Below, piece by piece: positions 23,413 through 36,900 of a stretch of 64,000 nt of DNA. The position numbers and the translations under genes were made by a program. This stretch comes from Raphanus sativus (taxonomy: Eukaryota; Streptophyta; Magnoliopsida; Brassicales; Brassicaceae): contig NC_079519.1 in the NCBI RefSeq assembly GCF_000801105.2, positions 36,121,288-36,185,287 on the forward strand, read 5' to 3'. Within the stretch, counting starts at the first letter, position 1. Each line of letters opens with the position of its first letter. The notes below the pieces were generated by a model. It was not told the DNA's origin and did no database searches. It saw only the letters and a list, made by a program, of their open reading frames with translations.

Positions 23413-26400
23413 TGTATACCGTTTTTTAACTGGTAATGCGGGTTTACCGCTGAACCGAGAATATGTCTCTTTTCATGTTCAAACCTAGTCAACTAATCAA
23501 CCATGTTATTATAGTTTGTTTCTTTGGTCGCACCTTGTAAACTAATAAAGAAAAATGGTTAGATATTAAACTGAAGTTGGTCATTTGATCGAGTCTTGTA
23601 ACTTTTTCTTCTTCTTTTTTACCAAACTGTAAATCTAGCTATTCTTATATTTCTGACCAAAGAAAGGTTGTCTTCAGCAAGAGAAAAATAACTGACTCGG
23701 AAGAAACTGGTCCGTTCTACTCTAGAACTTATATCTGAAACAATAATGATATTAACGTTGTTTTTTGTAAGCGGACAACACATTCGAACGCATACACATA
23801 CATGTAAGAAGTAAACGTAGTTAACACCATGAGGCATGAGTTAGATACGTACAAGCTTTGCAAACTTCAGTCGTTTAAATACTTAACTAGTAGTACTAAT
23901 TATGTAGTTAACACCACGAGGTTCACGATGGTTTACCATTTTTAACACCACGAGGCATGAGGTTACGTTTGATCATAAATATGCATACCATGAGGTTTTT
24001 TCCTTTGTTGAATTTTTTTTACATTTGTTGAATTTTTTTTTCTTTGCCACCTTCTTGATTTGTTTCAATATTATAAGTTTCACTCACCAAGAAAAACTAT
24101 TGTCAGATTAATTTCGTTTGGCGACATGATTTTATGGACGATTCTAGGAAAATAATTGAGCTGAATTCGAATCATTTAAAATTTTCTGGTGACGTACGCA
24201 AAAATTATTCATATTCCTGTTGAACTGTGTTGTGCGATGACTTCAAGCTCCAACTTATTTGTAGATACGATTCATGGAAAATATAATTACGAAAATCGAA
24301 TAATCCTACTAAATTCATTTCAGTTCAAAATTTGTAGTTCTAAAAGTCGGGAACATTAAATTTTTAGACCACATAGTTAAAATTTAAAATAATTTTTATT
24401 TTAGCACACCAAAAGATTTTTTTTTCAGCCAAAAAACACTTTTCAATGGTTTTTCTCTTCAAAATATACATGGCAGTTCATAAAAAAGGTTTTGGACCAA
24501 AACTCATCGCCTCTCAACTTAAAGTTTCAAATGTAATATTATCTTCTGTTAAGTGTTATTCAATTAAACTTTGGTTGTGGTATTTTCTAATTGAGTAACA
24601 ATATCTTCACATTTTATCAGATTATATAACAAGGAAAAACGAAATAAATATTAGAATGAATAAACGAAGACTGACGCGTTTAGTCCAAAGAGACGCCAAA
24701 TTTTTGTGTATTAAATCTTTGTGTACCAATAAAAGTCCAGCATTTTTTCGTCCAAGTTGTAGGTGTTGTGAAAATAAACTTGCTATCAAGATTGACATAT
24801 GGGAAGTGCAGGGCTGCAGGCCCCCGCGTTATACAGTATGCTTTTTCGGTTTAAATTTTTTACCTTTTTTATATAAATATGTATTTTTATAAAGAAAAGA
24901 AAATTTGGTTTTGAGGCTGTTATAAATACAGATCTAAAGATTTATAAAATTATTTATTCACACAATAATAAAAAATCTTAAACGGATATTTGTCTCAGTA
25001 CATTTTGCTTTTTACTTTCTTCAAAGTTAATTCCCGTTAGGTCACAATAGAATTGTAAAGGAAAATCCACAAGAGTCAACGTCATGCTCATTACATTCAC
25101 ATAACTGCCCAGACCTTTTTCGTCTAAGGCCATTTTCAGGGGGTCAATGATGGAAAAGTGTAAACCATTATTCTTATATACGTAGTATATGTTTTATCGT
25201 GCGTTTTATAAAATTATCTTTCTATAATTTCAGATCTGTAGATGAAGGGAATCGCAATGAAAATGACTACACCATGGCAGCAAGTGACAACTTGTTTTTC
25301 TTTTGGTCATCTGAATTTCATTAACTTAAAGAAGGCACCAGATTACAAACAATACAGCAAGTTAGCAATAGCAAGTTCACAGAGAACCTCCCAAGACTAC
25401 AGCTAGTGTGAAAAAAACATTATTCTGGAGACAGGAGGTGCTCAAAAGAACGATCCTTGAACACACTAGACCCATATACACACTAAAATATAAGAGAGAA
25501 CCACAGGGGAACAAAAAGAGAGAGAATAAGAGTTGCACAATTACCTAAACGGTATATCAAATCATAGACCAAGAAAATGTTATAAGATTCAAGAATTAAA
25601 ACTAAATCTAGCTATTACTGAATTTCTTTTTATGCCTTACAAGAATAAGCTAAAATAGTTTATTAAATTATACGGTTGGAATTTTAATCAAATATAAGTT
25701 TCATACTTATACATCATTTCTTCTGTAAGTCAAACAATTTCTGAATAACATACTGCATGTAGTGTTCCAGTAGACTATAGTTATTTGGTCGGCAAAAAGA
25801 AACTCCATATGTTGGGACAATAGTCATTTGGATATATCATATATTTGGACTTAATCCTTATAATGTTCCAATAGAATATAGTCATTTGATCTAAATTATA
25901 TATTCTACGAAGTAAATAATTTTACAGTGGTTTAGTGGGACTACAAAGAGATATCTAGTTTACTTTTAAGAGGATAATCAACATTACAAAAGCGTATCAA
26001 AAGTTTTAAAAGAAAAGATTACTAAAACGTTGACTATTAGCCTACCATATTTTTGTTGGTTTTAGTGGTTCGTAAATTTCCCCTGATTTTTAATTAAGCA
26101 ATGATTTACTAAGAACGATACTATGCTATAGTTGTCCAGATCTTCTACTCGTAGAACAAGAAAACAATTTTATTTAAAAAATACAATCATACCACAAGGT
26201 CTAGAAAGAAGAAACACAAAGAATGGTTAAAGAGGCCGTGATCTGATTAAACTTTTTTGCACGGTGCAACTAGTGATGAAATTTCTTTTCAATTTTAAGT
26301 GGATATCAGCCTTTTCTTGATTGTTCTTCAATCATCAATCTTTTTTTGTTGGAAACACTAATCATAATGTGATCACTTCACAACTATGCTGGCTCTTGTT

Positions 26401-29400
26401 AGAAAACAGAAGACAATACTCATAATTAATAACTTTAACATATCTTATACTTCATACATTAGTAAAATTGTAGCCAACTTCTTCTGTTTCGTTATATATA
26501 ATGCTTTACATTTAACGTAGAAATATTATTTGTTTCCCCCGTTTAAATATACAATAGATGTTGTATTGATAATTATTAATAGAGTATAAAATAAGCATGT
26601 CATGAGATATTATGCAACTTTTTCTAATATGATCTCCCTAAATAAAATATCACTTCAAACGAAACATAAATAATATAAACTAAATGAAAAAATAAATAGT
26701 AATACAAACATAACTATATTTTAAGAACATTATGAGAAAGATATGTTCAAAAAAAAACATTATGAGAAAGATGTACAATTTTCATCTTTATATATATTGT
26801 CAACTAATCCATCATATATTTTCATAGGATCCTCTCTTACAGAATACAGAAAATAAGTTTATATATGTTAGCATCAAAAAAATGTATCAACACATACTAA
26901 AAACAAATAAAAGAGAGACGCAGGATACATAGATCAAAACAAGGCTTCTTAGTTCTTAACCTTATACGATGAGAAGATTATAACAATTATTCTAAAAAAA
27001 ACTACGATCAATGCAATAAAATTGGTGTCAGCTTTTGGTAATGCACACCAAAGATCCGATCAGTATTGCCACTATAAATATCGCTAATTCACTATACGCT
27101 ATAGAAAACGCAATACATATTCAAATGTAAGAAAACTTAAAAAATATCCAATTAGTTGGCAGAAAATCAGCCAATCAACAACATCAAACAAAAAGGATAA
27201 GTAAATTACTGCATTTTGTTTTAGATTTTGTTTTTGTGCTAGAAAGATTGATGTTGTAGAGCATAATTAATATATTTATTTTAAAAATTTAAACATAAGT
27301 TTCTTTTGAGCAACAAATTTAAACATAATTTAAAATATAAAAATCTGAGTGTTGGAACTTTATTGGTAAAACCAAAAAGTAATAAAAATGTATTTAAAAA
27401 ATATTTGTGTACGATTCTTAAACATTAATCTCTTAAATACATAGGAAGTGACATATTATAGAATATATACTAATATACGTATTTTTATTCGTGTATTTAT
27501 CACGTGAAACACGTTACAAAAGCAGTAAACGCGCATAGGTTTAGGTGAGGATGCATTTAGTCCATTCAAATTTACTTTGTAGTTTATTATGTCGACGAGT
27601 ATTTAATTAAGTTAGCAAATGATGATTGGGTAAATTAAACCAGAAAGTGGAAGGAAGAGAATCGAATGCGTCAGGTTTAGCACTAGAAATGGTATGGAAG
27701 AGAAGAAGTGCGTGTCGTTTTCACCAGCCACTAAAGTGGTTCTTGGTCAATTATTCCAAAAGCAAGTGCGTTACCATCATCGAACGGCCAACGCGTTGCG
27801 GTTACCTTTTCACTTTTCTCTTCTCGCTCAATGCTGTTGTACAGAACTATAGATATGTACCTTCTTTTTTTTTTTGAAAAAGATAGATATTTACCTCTTC
27901 AAACGATAATTGCGTTGTCTATGCAGACTTGCAGAGCTCGTTTAGGTTATAAGTTATAACTAATGATAGATTCCTTTATGGTGTCCAAAATATTAAAAGT
28001 TAATATGCATAGATAATTTGGCTTCCAAATGGTTAAAATATATATTTACTAAATGTTTAAAACTCATAAATCCGAGGACCGACCTGTATCTGTATATGTG
28101 TAGCGTGACATTTTATTACTTTTACGTTAACAAGTTGGATTACTAACATTTTATTACTTTTACGTTAACAAGTTGGATTACTATATTTTCGAACAGGGAA
28201 AATTTAGTGAGCGGATTTGCTTTTCTTTGAAGAAATGGTTTTGGACAAGACATGACCTAAAAAATGGTGTTAAAAACGTAAAGAGTAAAGACTAGAATCA
28301 GTTCAAAAAAATAAAAAATAAACGTAAAGAATAGGTTTGTTATGACAAAAAAGTAATCGAACCTTCGACATGTGCTTCTCTGCAACTTTATGATAAAGTC
28401 GTAGTTTGCCAGTTTCAATAGTACGTTTCTAAAGCTGCCCAATCAGGCAATCGCTCCTCGGTTCTTTTTTCATATTTAATTTGCAGTTGTTGAGACATTG
28501 TATTTATATATAAGTTTTCGTCGATGAAAAAAAATCATAAATTATATTGCAACAAAAAGTGTGTATCAGGTAGTCAAGTACAAATATCCTCGAGTCAGGG
28601 ATCCATTAAAAATTATAAATATGAGTAATATAAATTATGCCAAAAACGTAATTGGTCCAATGAAATTTGCGAATATATGAGTTAAGATAGGTTATGGAAC
28701 TGAAAGTAAGATCAGACGATTCGATTTGAAATGCACAAGACCTAAGATGTGTGGTTTACACAATCATCAAACCCAAAACTAGTGAGAAATATTGAACCAT
28801 AATTATGCAACAAGAAGAAAATATTGAACCTTTGTAATACGTTTGTGACTTTGTGAGATGTTCCTGGTAAGAGAATAGGCATTTCTCATATAATGTAGAA
28901 TTACACTAGCCTAAGAATTATCTCATAAACATTCCAAAAACACAATGAGTACACTAACAAATTGTTCGTTAGGCCCCATATGACCCGGTCTACTCCGGTC
29001 AAATAAGACTCGAAAATATATACGGTTTTAATATCTCTTATAGAATATATTGATAGCGAAGTTGGCATCTAGAGATAATGCTGTTGACAGAGAGTATATT
29101 TGTCCATATCTTGATTGATACTCTTGTAAATGAGAGTGTCACTAAAGATATTAGATATATACCAACACGATCACAAATGATGAGCAGTGAGTGGAAATTA
29201 GAGTTGTATCATCAAAGACAATGTATTCTCCAAAAGGAAATTTTTCTTTTCATATTACTCCAACTAATTAGTCCTTGAAAAGACAGAACGCTTTTTGTTG
29301 AACAATCAAAACGATGAAGTTGAAAACATACATATGAAAAAACATTCAATTTTATTTACATCGTTTTGGTTTGGCATACATATGAAAGTGTCGAAATATG

Positions 29401-29902
29401 AAGTTGTGTTCAGACCGTCAGTATATAAAACTGGTCCTGGACATAACGAAATGAAACATTAATTAGTTTTGATTCTAAATTTTTTAAGAGTTAATATACA
29501 TAGTCGTAAACTTTTAAATTCTTTTAAATTTTTTTTATCAAAATTATTGTTAAGTTATCTTTGTCACCTAAAATCTCATGACTAACTCTGACAGCCGGAC
29601 CAAGTTCAGTTGGTTGGTAAATTTCGGTTTATTCATGGACTTATATATGCTTTGAATCGGGTACAAAGATTTGGAGGGATGCAAAAACAATTGACTAATG
29701 TTGATGTGATGAATATGGATACAGTGGAGATACATCATAATCCGACTTCTACAGCATTGCTTGAGACACACACCGTAGAGCATATTCTAGTTAACAAACA
29801 GAAAAAAAAAAGAAAAAATTTCTTAAAACACTCGATGTCTCGACCATATCAATAATACAAAACCCACTATCCTTCCATAGTTCCCTTAGTTAGAATCATT
29901 AA
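23413..29902. other. Gene-poor intergenic DNA
   Basis: No gene could be recognised. Direct-repeat phrases such as ACACCACGAGG (about 23910 and 23945) are scattered. The stretch 25240-25600 is less AT-rich and read on the minus strand resembles a 3' UTR with purine-rich tracts, but I cannot tie it to a protein. The sequence 27620-27850 has a short open frame of 83 codons with no recognisable motif. A perfect 38-bp tandem duplication lies at 28108-28183. Arabidopsis genes I would expect near here (AHA11, TUB2, TUB3) were looked for by motif and not seen. Confidence 0.5.
28108..28183. repeat. Perfect 38-bp tandem duplication
   Basis: The unit beginning ACATTTTATTACTTTTACG occurs twice without a mismatch at 28108-28145 and 28146-28183, indicating a recent slippage or repair duplication. 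Confidence 0.9.
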
Positions 29903-30268
29903 GGGGGACGTATTCAATTTAACATTTGATGTGATTTGATTTTTAGTAGAGTTTTAGATGATTTTAATAAGTTGCAGAGATTTAGGTGATTTTTGTTAAA
30001 CTACTCTAGAATATCACCTAAAACAATGGGATTTGAGTTTTAATTTTTTTAACTAAGAAACTCCACCCAAACACCCTAAAATCACCTCAAAACTTTAAAA
30101 CTCCACAGATTAAAATATTTTCAATAACAGTGGATTTTAGAGTACTTTACGAAATATCAAGTTCAATAACAGTGGATTTTAAATGGGTTTTTAAAATTCA
30201 TGTTTGAATAACAGTGGATTTGTCATTTTAATACAAATCACCTGAAACTCTCGGTTGAATACATCCCC
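29903..30268. mobile_element. Tourist-like (PIF/Harbinger) MITE, 366 bp
   Basis: Terminal inverted repeats GGGGGACGTATTCAA (left) and GGGGATGTATTCAA (right, reverse complement) are flanked by TAA on both sides (29900-29902 and 30269-30271), the target-site duplication of PIF/Harbinger MITEs. The right half contains three copies of an AATAACAGTGGATTT phrase. No coding capacity. Confidence 0.82.
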
Positions 30269-30271
30269 TAA

Positions 30272-31065
30272 ATTTTTAAATAACTTGTTTACTAAACACT
30301 GTGCATTTAAAGTAGGTACTATAATGATATAAGTATACTATGCTTCTAATCTTGTCTAATGATATATTTGAAAGTAGATGACATATAAAAAGATTATCTC
30401 ATGAAACATTTCTTTTTGTAAATCACCATTTCAGAATTGTGCGTTGATAAGATTTTTGGTTATATGATATTTAAATTTTTGTTATGCTTATCTAAATAGC
30501 CATATATTTTAGCGATAAGGTTTGTTAGACCAATAACTGTTCTACATGGATGGGATTGTATCAGATCACCTATTCAAAATTCTTGAAACATCATATTATT
30601 AAGATTATTATTGGTATTGCTAATTTGCTATTAGCAAGTGCCTTGGTTTAGTAAGAAAAAATAATCATGTTGTACTACCACACAATCCATTCAAAAATCA
30701 TTGAATCAATACAATTAAAACAGCAGCTTTTTTTTGACATCCCCATAGATTTTCAAAATATTTACAGAACTGCCACTATTTTTAATTTAAAATTGTATTT
30801 ATTATTTATTTAAACTAACAACTAAATTTTCTATAACTACTCCACACGAAAAAACATTATTAAAAGAGAATATCTTTGATTTATTTTCCTTAAGTAACTA
30901 AATATCAATATATATTATAAATCTTAAATTCCCTATATAGATGTATATGATTCTTTTTTTTCTTTGGATGTACGTATGTACATATCTATTGTATATCGGA
31001 GTAACAATTTTTTTTCTTTGAACCAAAAATTGTATAATTTACTTATATGTATTTTTAGTTACATA
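30272..31065. other. AT-rich spacer
   Basis: No gene or bounded element recognised. Confidence 0.5.
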
Positions 31066-32310
31066 TCAATACTATTAAAATAGGAAAACTTTTTATCTAC
31101 TTGCAAGTAGTCCAGATTGGACCATAAAATTTAGTTAATTTCCTATTATTTCTGTTACTTAGTTGTTATTAAATAAATATCATATCTAATCTATCATTTT
31201 AATATTTTTCAAAATAAGATCCCTAAAAGATATTATTAAATATCTCTTTAATATTTCATTTTAATAATATTTTTAATTTAAAATGTAAATATATATTTCT
31301 TTTTATTATTTACTTTTAAATATTAAAATTCTTAATTAATATTAAATACAATTATAAACAAATATTAATTCATTTTTTACATAAAGAATAACAAATAAAA
31401 TTTCTATAATATTTATATAATTTATATTCATAATTAAATTACTCCACCAGTTAATAAATGTAAAGTAACTTAATCCATTTGTTAACTATATTATAAATTA
31501 TTAAATTAAATAATAACATATATTCATGATTTGTACAACATATATCAACTTCTTAAAGCTAAATATTAAAGTAAGATATATAAAGTAATCAAAAATTTCA
31601 TATTATAGTATACACATTTAAATTATAATATTAAAAATAATTCAATATATAATATCAAGTATGGGACAGATTGAATGACATATACTGAATTTATATAATA
31701 ATTGTTTTTGACCAATATAAAATTAATAAATTTGTATTTGAATTGAAGCTTTAAAATATAAGTAAAATTAATATCAGCGGGTTATATAAATGAATTATCT
31801 TATTTTCATAAAAAAATATTTTTATAAAAATACTATGCATAAAATTTATAATTTTTGTTTTTTTTTAAAAAAATATATATATATATATATATATATTTGA
31901 TAAAATAAATATTAGTAGCTAGCTACTATTAATATTTATTAATGTGATGGAACAAGTTATTACATATATTTTAAAAAATGGTATACACAAACATATAAAT
32001 TAAATTTCATATTATATGAGACAAATTATAGAAAATATTTTATATTTACAGAAAAAGCTACAAACCAACATTATACCTACGGATCAAGATCTAGAACAAA
32101 CAAATATGATTATAAAGAAACGAGCATAGGATTACAATAAAAAAACCGAGCGTATATCAAGTCAACTATGAAATTGCTATTATTTTATAAAAGCAATTTT
32201 GATTAATATTTATACACAGATATGATTACAAAAATACATAAATATGAAAATTAAATTTAAAACAAAAATAAAAATATACCCGCCCTTTTAAAGGGCGGGT
32301 CAAAATCTAG
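31066..32310 (+). mobile_element. Non-autonomous Helitron, 1245 bp
   Basis: The element begins TCAATACTATTAAAATAGGA after an A at 31065 and ends CAAAATCTAG at 32310 before a T. Ten bases before the end is a perfect hairpin, ACCCGCCCTTT/AAAGGGCGGGT (32278-32300), the Helitron terminator. The interior is AT-rich (with an AT microsatellite at about 31873-31897) and encodes no Rep/helicase, so it is non-autonomous. Confidence 0.88.
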
Positions 32311-33482
32311 TTACTACATTATTAAGCTTTATTATTGATATTGCTAATTTGCTATTAGTAAATGCCATGGTATAGTAATATAAAACAAACCAAACGAATA
32401 TGTTCTTGATTCCATGAAGTGATGGATGATATCTGTTATGGAATCACTTCCTCTTTCACTTTGTTTAGTATCTTGAATTCTTTTTGAAAGCCGGAAAGCT
32501 CTTAATTAATTTTGTCTTCCCATTCAATTAATAGAACAAACGAGCTTATCATCACACTAATGTTTTTATTTTCCAATGTTCTGATTCTTGCTCTATATTG
32601 GCCTTCTGAAAAATCAAGAACCACAGGAATATTACCACTTTTCAATAATTTAATTTATTTTCTCTAAAGATGAATCCACATGTCGAGCTACTATAGCTAT
32701 GGTGTTGTATAGTTTCATCCGCCATTAAAATGCTCCAAAAACTCTTATGCTTCGTTGCATTCCTTGGTCCAGTTTAAGAACAAATTCTTAAACTACTAAT
32801 AATTACTATCCATCAAAGCAAAAGTAAAATTTGTTTAATCACAACGGAAGCAATATTTACATTTTAGAAATGCTTATACATTTCACGTGTTAGCATTAAT
32901 TTCAGAGGCTCACAATCGATTTGAACAATTGCATCAAACGAGTGCAGTATATTTTTTTTTTTTTTTGCTAAATAGTATATTAATATTTTAGGGTTTTGAA
33001 CTCATTTTTCTAGTTCTGTTTCTTTATCCCGTCGCTTTATATTTGTTCCAATTGAGAATATGGTCACCGATATAAGATGTTCTAACATAACTCGTACTTG
33101 TATGACAAAAAAAAACAAATACAACTTGTACTTCTTAGAAGAAATTAAAGTCTGATGCATGGGAAGATAAAAAACAAATAAAACATTTTTCTAGTTCTCT
33201 ACTTTATGCATGGGAAGAAGTCGAAGGTTCAATAATGCAATGACGACCTGGTTTGCAACCAGAGGATAAAAGAGTTAAATTGGTTTCTGTTTTCAATTAA
33301 GCTCAAAAAACTCTAGAACAGAGTCACATATGTTGTAAAAACGTTTTTTTTATTTGAATAATTTAACATTCTTTCAAAAAGAAAAAAATAAAGTCTGATG
33401 TATTAGTCTTCAGAATTTGAGCATCACTTACATGTGTTTGTATAATTCCAACAAATTAAAAAATTGTACATGCAATCTCTTA
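32311..33482. other. Intergenic spacer
   Basis: No gene seen. Contains short poly-T and poly-A tracts (for example near 32951) only. Confidence 0.5.
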
Positions 33483-33711
33483 CTCCCTCCGTTTCATATT
33501 AAGTGTCGTTTTAGAGAATTTTTTTCGTTGCAAAATAAGTGTCGTTTTAGAATTTCAATACAAAATTTATTAACTTTATTCTTCATTCTATTTTTCTATT
33601 GGTTGAATTGTATCGGTAATGATGTTTTTATATTGAAAATATGCAAAATTAAATGATTTCTTAATTCGTGTGCACAAGTCTAAAACGACACTTATAATGA
33701 AACAGAGGGAG
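33483..33711. mobile_element. Stowaway-like (Tc1/mariner) MITE, 229 bp
   Basis: Terminal inverted repeats CTCCCTCCGTTTCAT (left) and CTCCCTCTGTTTCAT (right, reverse complement) are flanked by TA on both sides (33481-33482 and 33712-33713), and AAGTGTCGTTTTAGA motifs follow on both ends. This is the classic plant Stowaway layout. Confidence 0.93.
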
Positions 33712-33713
33712 TA

Positions 33714-34306
33714 CTAAATTGCATGTCTATTGTCATTATCAACAGCTTTAAATTCACGCAAAATGAAGAGCAGAAGAACATATAAAATGTTATAAAATAG
33801 TAATCTATATTTATAGTAATAGAATAAATATTTTTCTTGTTATTATAAAAACAGTAGTAAAATATGCCAGAAACATGATAATAACGCATATTAAGATAAG
33901 ATAGAAATATTGACGAACGTAGTTAGTAATTGGTAACAGCAGCAAGAAAGTCCGTATCATTTGACAAAAATGATCATGACGATAGACAAAGTATCATTTA
34001 ATCCTATGCGTAATGTATCATTAATATTGATTCTAAGATTTGTCTGAAGAATAAAATAAATAAAAGGAAGAGTTGTGGATTACGAATCAATATTGAAAAA
34101 CATGAACCCGTTGTTTCCAAGTGGATAACTAACCTAAAAAGAATAATTGATGTCAAATTATACTAGACTCCATTTTTTTCTTCTAAAAATATATATGTTA
34201 ATACAAATTTATAAAAGTTTTAATACCAAAACCAGTTAAGAGATCTTTTTCAATATTTAAAATAACCAAAACAAGATCATCTATAGCAAAAATATTTCAA
34301 GTACTA
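33714..34306. other. Intergenic spacer
   Basis: AT-rich, no recognisable gene or repeat. Confidence 0.5.
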
Positions 34307-34472
34307 CAGTATAACCTCTTTAAATTAATAATCTATAAATTAATATAATTTCATAGTCTCCAATTGAATTTTTGGTTCAATTAATATCTCGATAAATTAA
34401 TAATCTCTATAAATTAATAAAAATATAGTTTTGGTATAATCACAACATTATTAATTTACAGAGGTTTTACCG
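34307..34472. mobile_element. Emigrant-like MITE, 166 bp
   Basis: The left end CAGTATAACCTCTTTAAATT and the reverse complement of the right end CGGTAAAACCTCTGTAAATT match the Emigrant terminal repeat of Arabidopsis as I recall it, and TA flanks both ends (34305-34306, 34473-34474). The interior is built of ATAAATTAATAATCT repeats. Confidence 0.85.
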
Positions 34473-34474
34473 TA

Positions 34475-35611
34475 TTTTGATGATTGATATTATTGTTTAC
34501 TGTGTAGAAACGGAAATGCACAAAAAATGTGTAGGCTAGATCAGCTTTATTGTCGATATAAAAATTGTTTTGCAGAACAAAAGTAAAGTTATTTGAAACT
34601 GAAGAAAGAAAATTTAATTGAAGAAGAATCTTAAATAGTAAAATTGAGTTGCTTATGATCCATTTACTTTTTCACAAAAAAGGTACAAATCTAACCAGAT
34701 TGTTTCCCTACATGATGATCTGTTTATCTTGGTCCAATATTTCAGTTGGATAATTTAAAATGGGTTTATATACTAACAGCTGGCCCAAATGTCAAGTCAA
34801 ATTGAAAACCCAACTATTCCAAATAATAATTTTAAAGCCCAAACTCTATGAATTTCACGTAAGTAGTTTCATTAAGTGATTTAAAACTTCAAAAAAAAAA
34901 ACTTCAAAAGAAAGGAAAAATCATGTGCTATAGTCCATTATCATTATCGACTGTCCGTTTGTAACCCCCTTAATTAATGTATGAATAAAACAGAAAATCC
35001 ACTTGAATGTTCCGGTTTTGGTCTAACCGGTCAATACAAAATCAATCATCTTTCTTGGTTTTGCTATCTGCGATTATTGAAAGTGTAAAAAGTCTCTAGA
35101 TTTTGGTCTCAGACAAGACACAAGACACGTGTTTCAATGCAGCTCAAGACAAAAGTAAATACAACAGAAAACGACATGGTTTTCCAGATATTTTTCACTC
35201 GCGTCTTGTGTACACCTCTAACTTTAATCACTTTCATTTTCATTGAATCATTAGCGAGTAGATTTCACAAAATGTACTCTCGAGTGTTTTGATTTACAAA
35301 CTCGCTATCTCTCTTCTCTCCAAGAAGTACAGATTTTTCAAAAAAATCTCTGCTTTCACTTAGCTCAAGAAGAAGAGGGAAGAACCAAAAAGAACAGGAT
35401 TAATTTAAATTAAATTCTTTCTAGGAAAAACAAAAGTCTCTAAATTTTTCATCATTGAGTTAGTACTCACACCCCCCAATCACCATTCGTTATCCATCCT
35501 CGAGTGAGGGCACTCCTTTGAGGATAAAGCTATCATCTTTTGACTTCTCTTCTTCTTTGAATTTGAACTAAAGAAGATTCAAATTTACTTGAAATCTGTT
35601 GAACCAGAGAA
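34475..35611. other. Spacer and leader of the decayed receptor kinase
   Basis: Non-coding. The stretch 35220-35611 is less AT-rich, with CTCTCTTCTCTCC tracts typical of plant 5' UTRs, and should be the former promoter and leader of the LRR kinase that follows. Confidence 0.5.
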
Positions 35612-36900
35612 ATGGGTTTCTTGAATTGGGTCTTCTCAGTAGTTTCTGCAGCTGCCCTTTTCGTTTCATACTCTTCTGCTCTCACTCTCGATGGTTAGTA
35701 TATACTCTCTCTCTCTCTCTCTTTAAAGTTTTTGGCTTTTGTTGTGGTTAATGAGGAACCTGAGATTCGATCAACTTGTTTATTAGTAATGTAATAAAAT
35801 TGGAGCTTTGAATCTTGTAGGGTTTGCTCTTTTGGAGTTGAAAAGTGGATTGAATGATACTAGAAACTCTCTAGAGAACTGGACAGATTCAGATGAGTCT
35901 CCTTGTTCTTGGACTGGTGTCTCCTGTAATCCTCAAGACCAAAGAGTTGTTTCAATGTAACAACTTCTCACTCTGTCTTTTCTTTTCACATTCTCAATCT
36001 TTACCTTCTTTCTTTGAATCTGCATTGTTTATTTTGATGCAGAAACTTACGTTATATGCAACTAAGAGGGATCATATCTCCTAGCATTCAGGAACACACA
36101 AAAGCCTCAGCCTTTAGTGGAAGATCTCTGTCTCTTTAATGTATAGTGTTCTTGAACTGTTTGTTTGGTTCAGGAACATGTCAACCAACTTCTTCTATGG
36201 AGATATCCCTGATATAGGAGTTCTAAGCAGATTTGGAGCTGAATCGTGAGTTAATACACGATCAAGAACTTTCAGACAAAAATCTTGTGCTAATGTTATG
36301 TGTCTGTATGGTTAATTCACTGGTAATATGGATCTTTGTGGTCGGCAAATTCACAAGCCATGTAGATCATCAATGGGGTTCCCTGTTGTTCTACCTCATG
36401 CAGAAAGTGATGATGATGAATCAGGCAAGTTCTTGTTATAAAAAACACACACTCAATCTCTTCCTTTTGTCTTAAACTTTCTATTTTCGGAATGTTAACA
36501 GATCCTCCAAAGAGGTCGTCACACTTGATCAAAGGAATCTTGATAGGTGCAATGTCTACAATGGCTATTGCATTTATTGTGATTGTTGTGTTCCTATGGG
36601 TTTGGATGCTCCCAAAGAAAGAAAGAACAGTGAAAAAGTACACAGAAGTCAAGAAACAGAAATAACCTTGTGAGACAAGCAAAAAGCTGATCACATTCCA
36701 TGGAGATCTTCCGTACTCATCTAGTGAGCTGATTGAGAAGCTGGAGTCTCTTGACGAACAAGACATTGTTGGTTCAGGAGGGTTTGGTACGGTTTACAGA
36801 ATGGTGATGAATGATCATTGAGGTGCATTGCGCTTGTGCACTTCTAACGAAATGTTACATTTGAAGCAGAGGAGAGATTTGAGACCATTTAGTGGACTGC
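35612..36900 (+). pseudogene. Decayed LRR receptor-like kinase (At5g62710-like)
   Basis: The start is intact: MGFLNWVFSV signal peptide (exon 35612-35693), then GFALLELKSGLNDT and the LRR N-terminal domain with SDESPCSWTGVSCNPQDQRV (from 35821). The middle LRR exons are gone. After one residual exon (MSTNFFYGDIPDIGVLSRFG, about 36179-36240) come NLDLCGRQIHKPCRSSMGF, a transmembrane helix (GAMSTMAIAFIVIVVFLWVW) and the juxtamembrane region. A TAA stop at 36663-36665 falls where homologues read on through KKQKDPSETSKK. The frame continues through [20 protein letters not shown] and the glycine-rich loop [10 protein letters not shown], then meets a TGA at 36819, after which no kinase domain is present. 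Homologues have about 600 residues. It may yield transcripts but not a kinase. Confidence 0.9.
35705..35722. repeat. CT microsatellite in receptor-kinase intron 1
   Basis: About nine CT dinucleotides just inside the first intron of the decayed LRR kinase. Confidence 0.8.

Noticed and set aside
24656..24892. 78-codon frame with several cysteines
   Set aside because: No signal peptide, no conserved spacing of cysteines and no neighbouring splice or codon signals; taken as chance.
27626..27877. 83-codon frame in a less AT-rich patch
   Set aside because: No motif or homologue recognised; could be a remnant of a lost gene but nothing supports a call.
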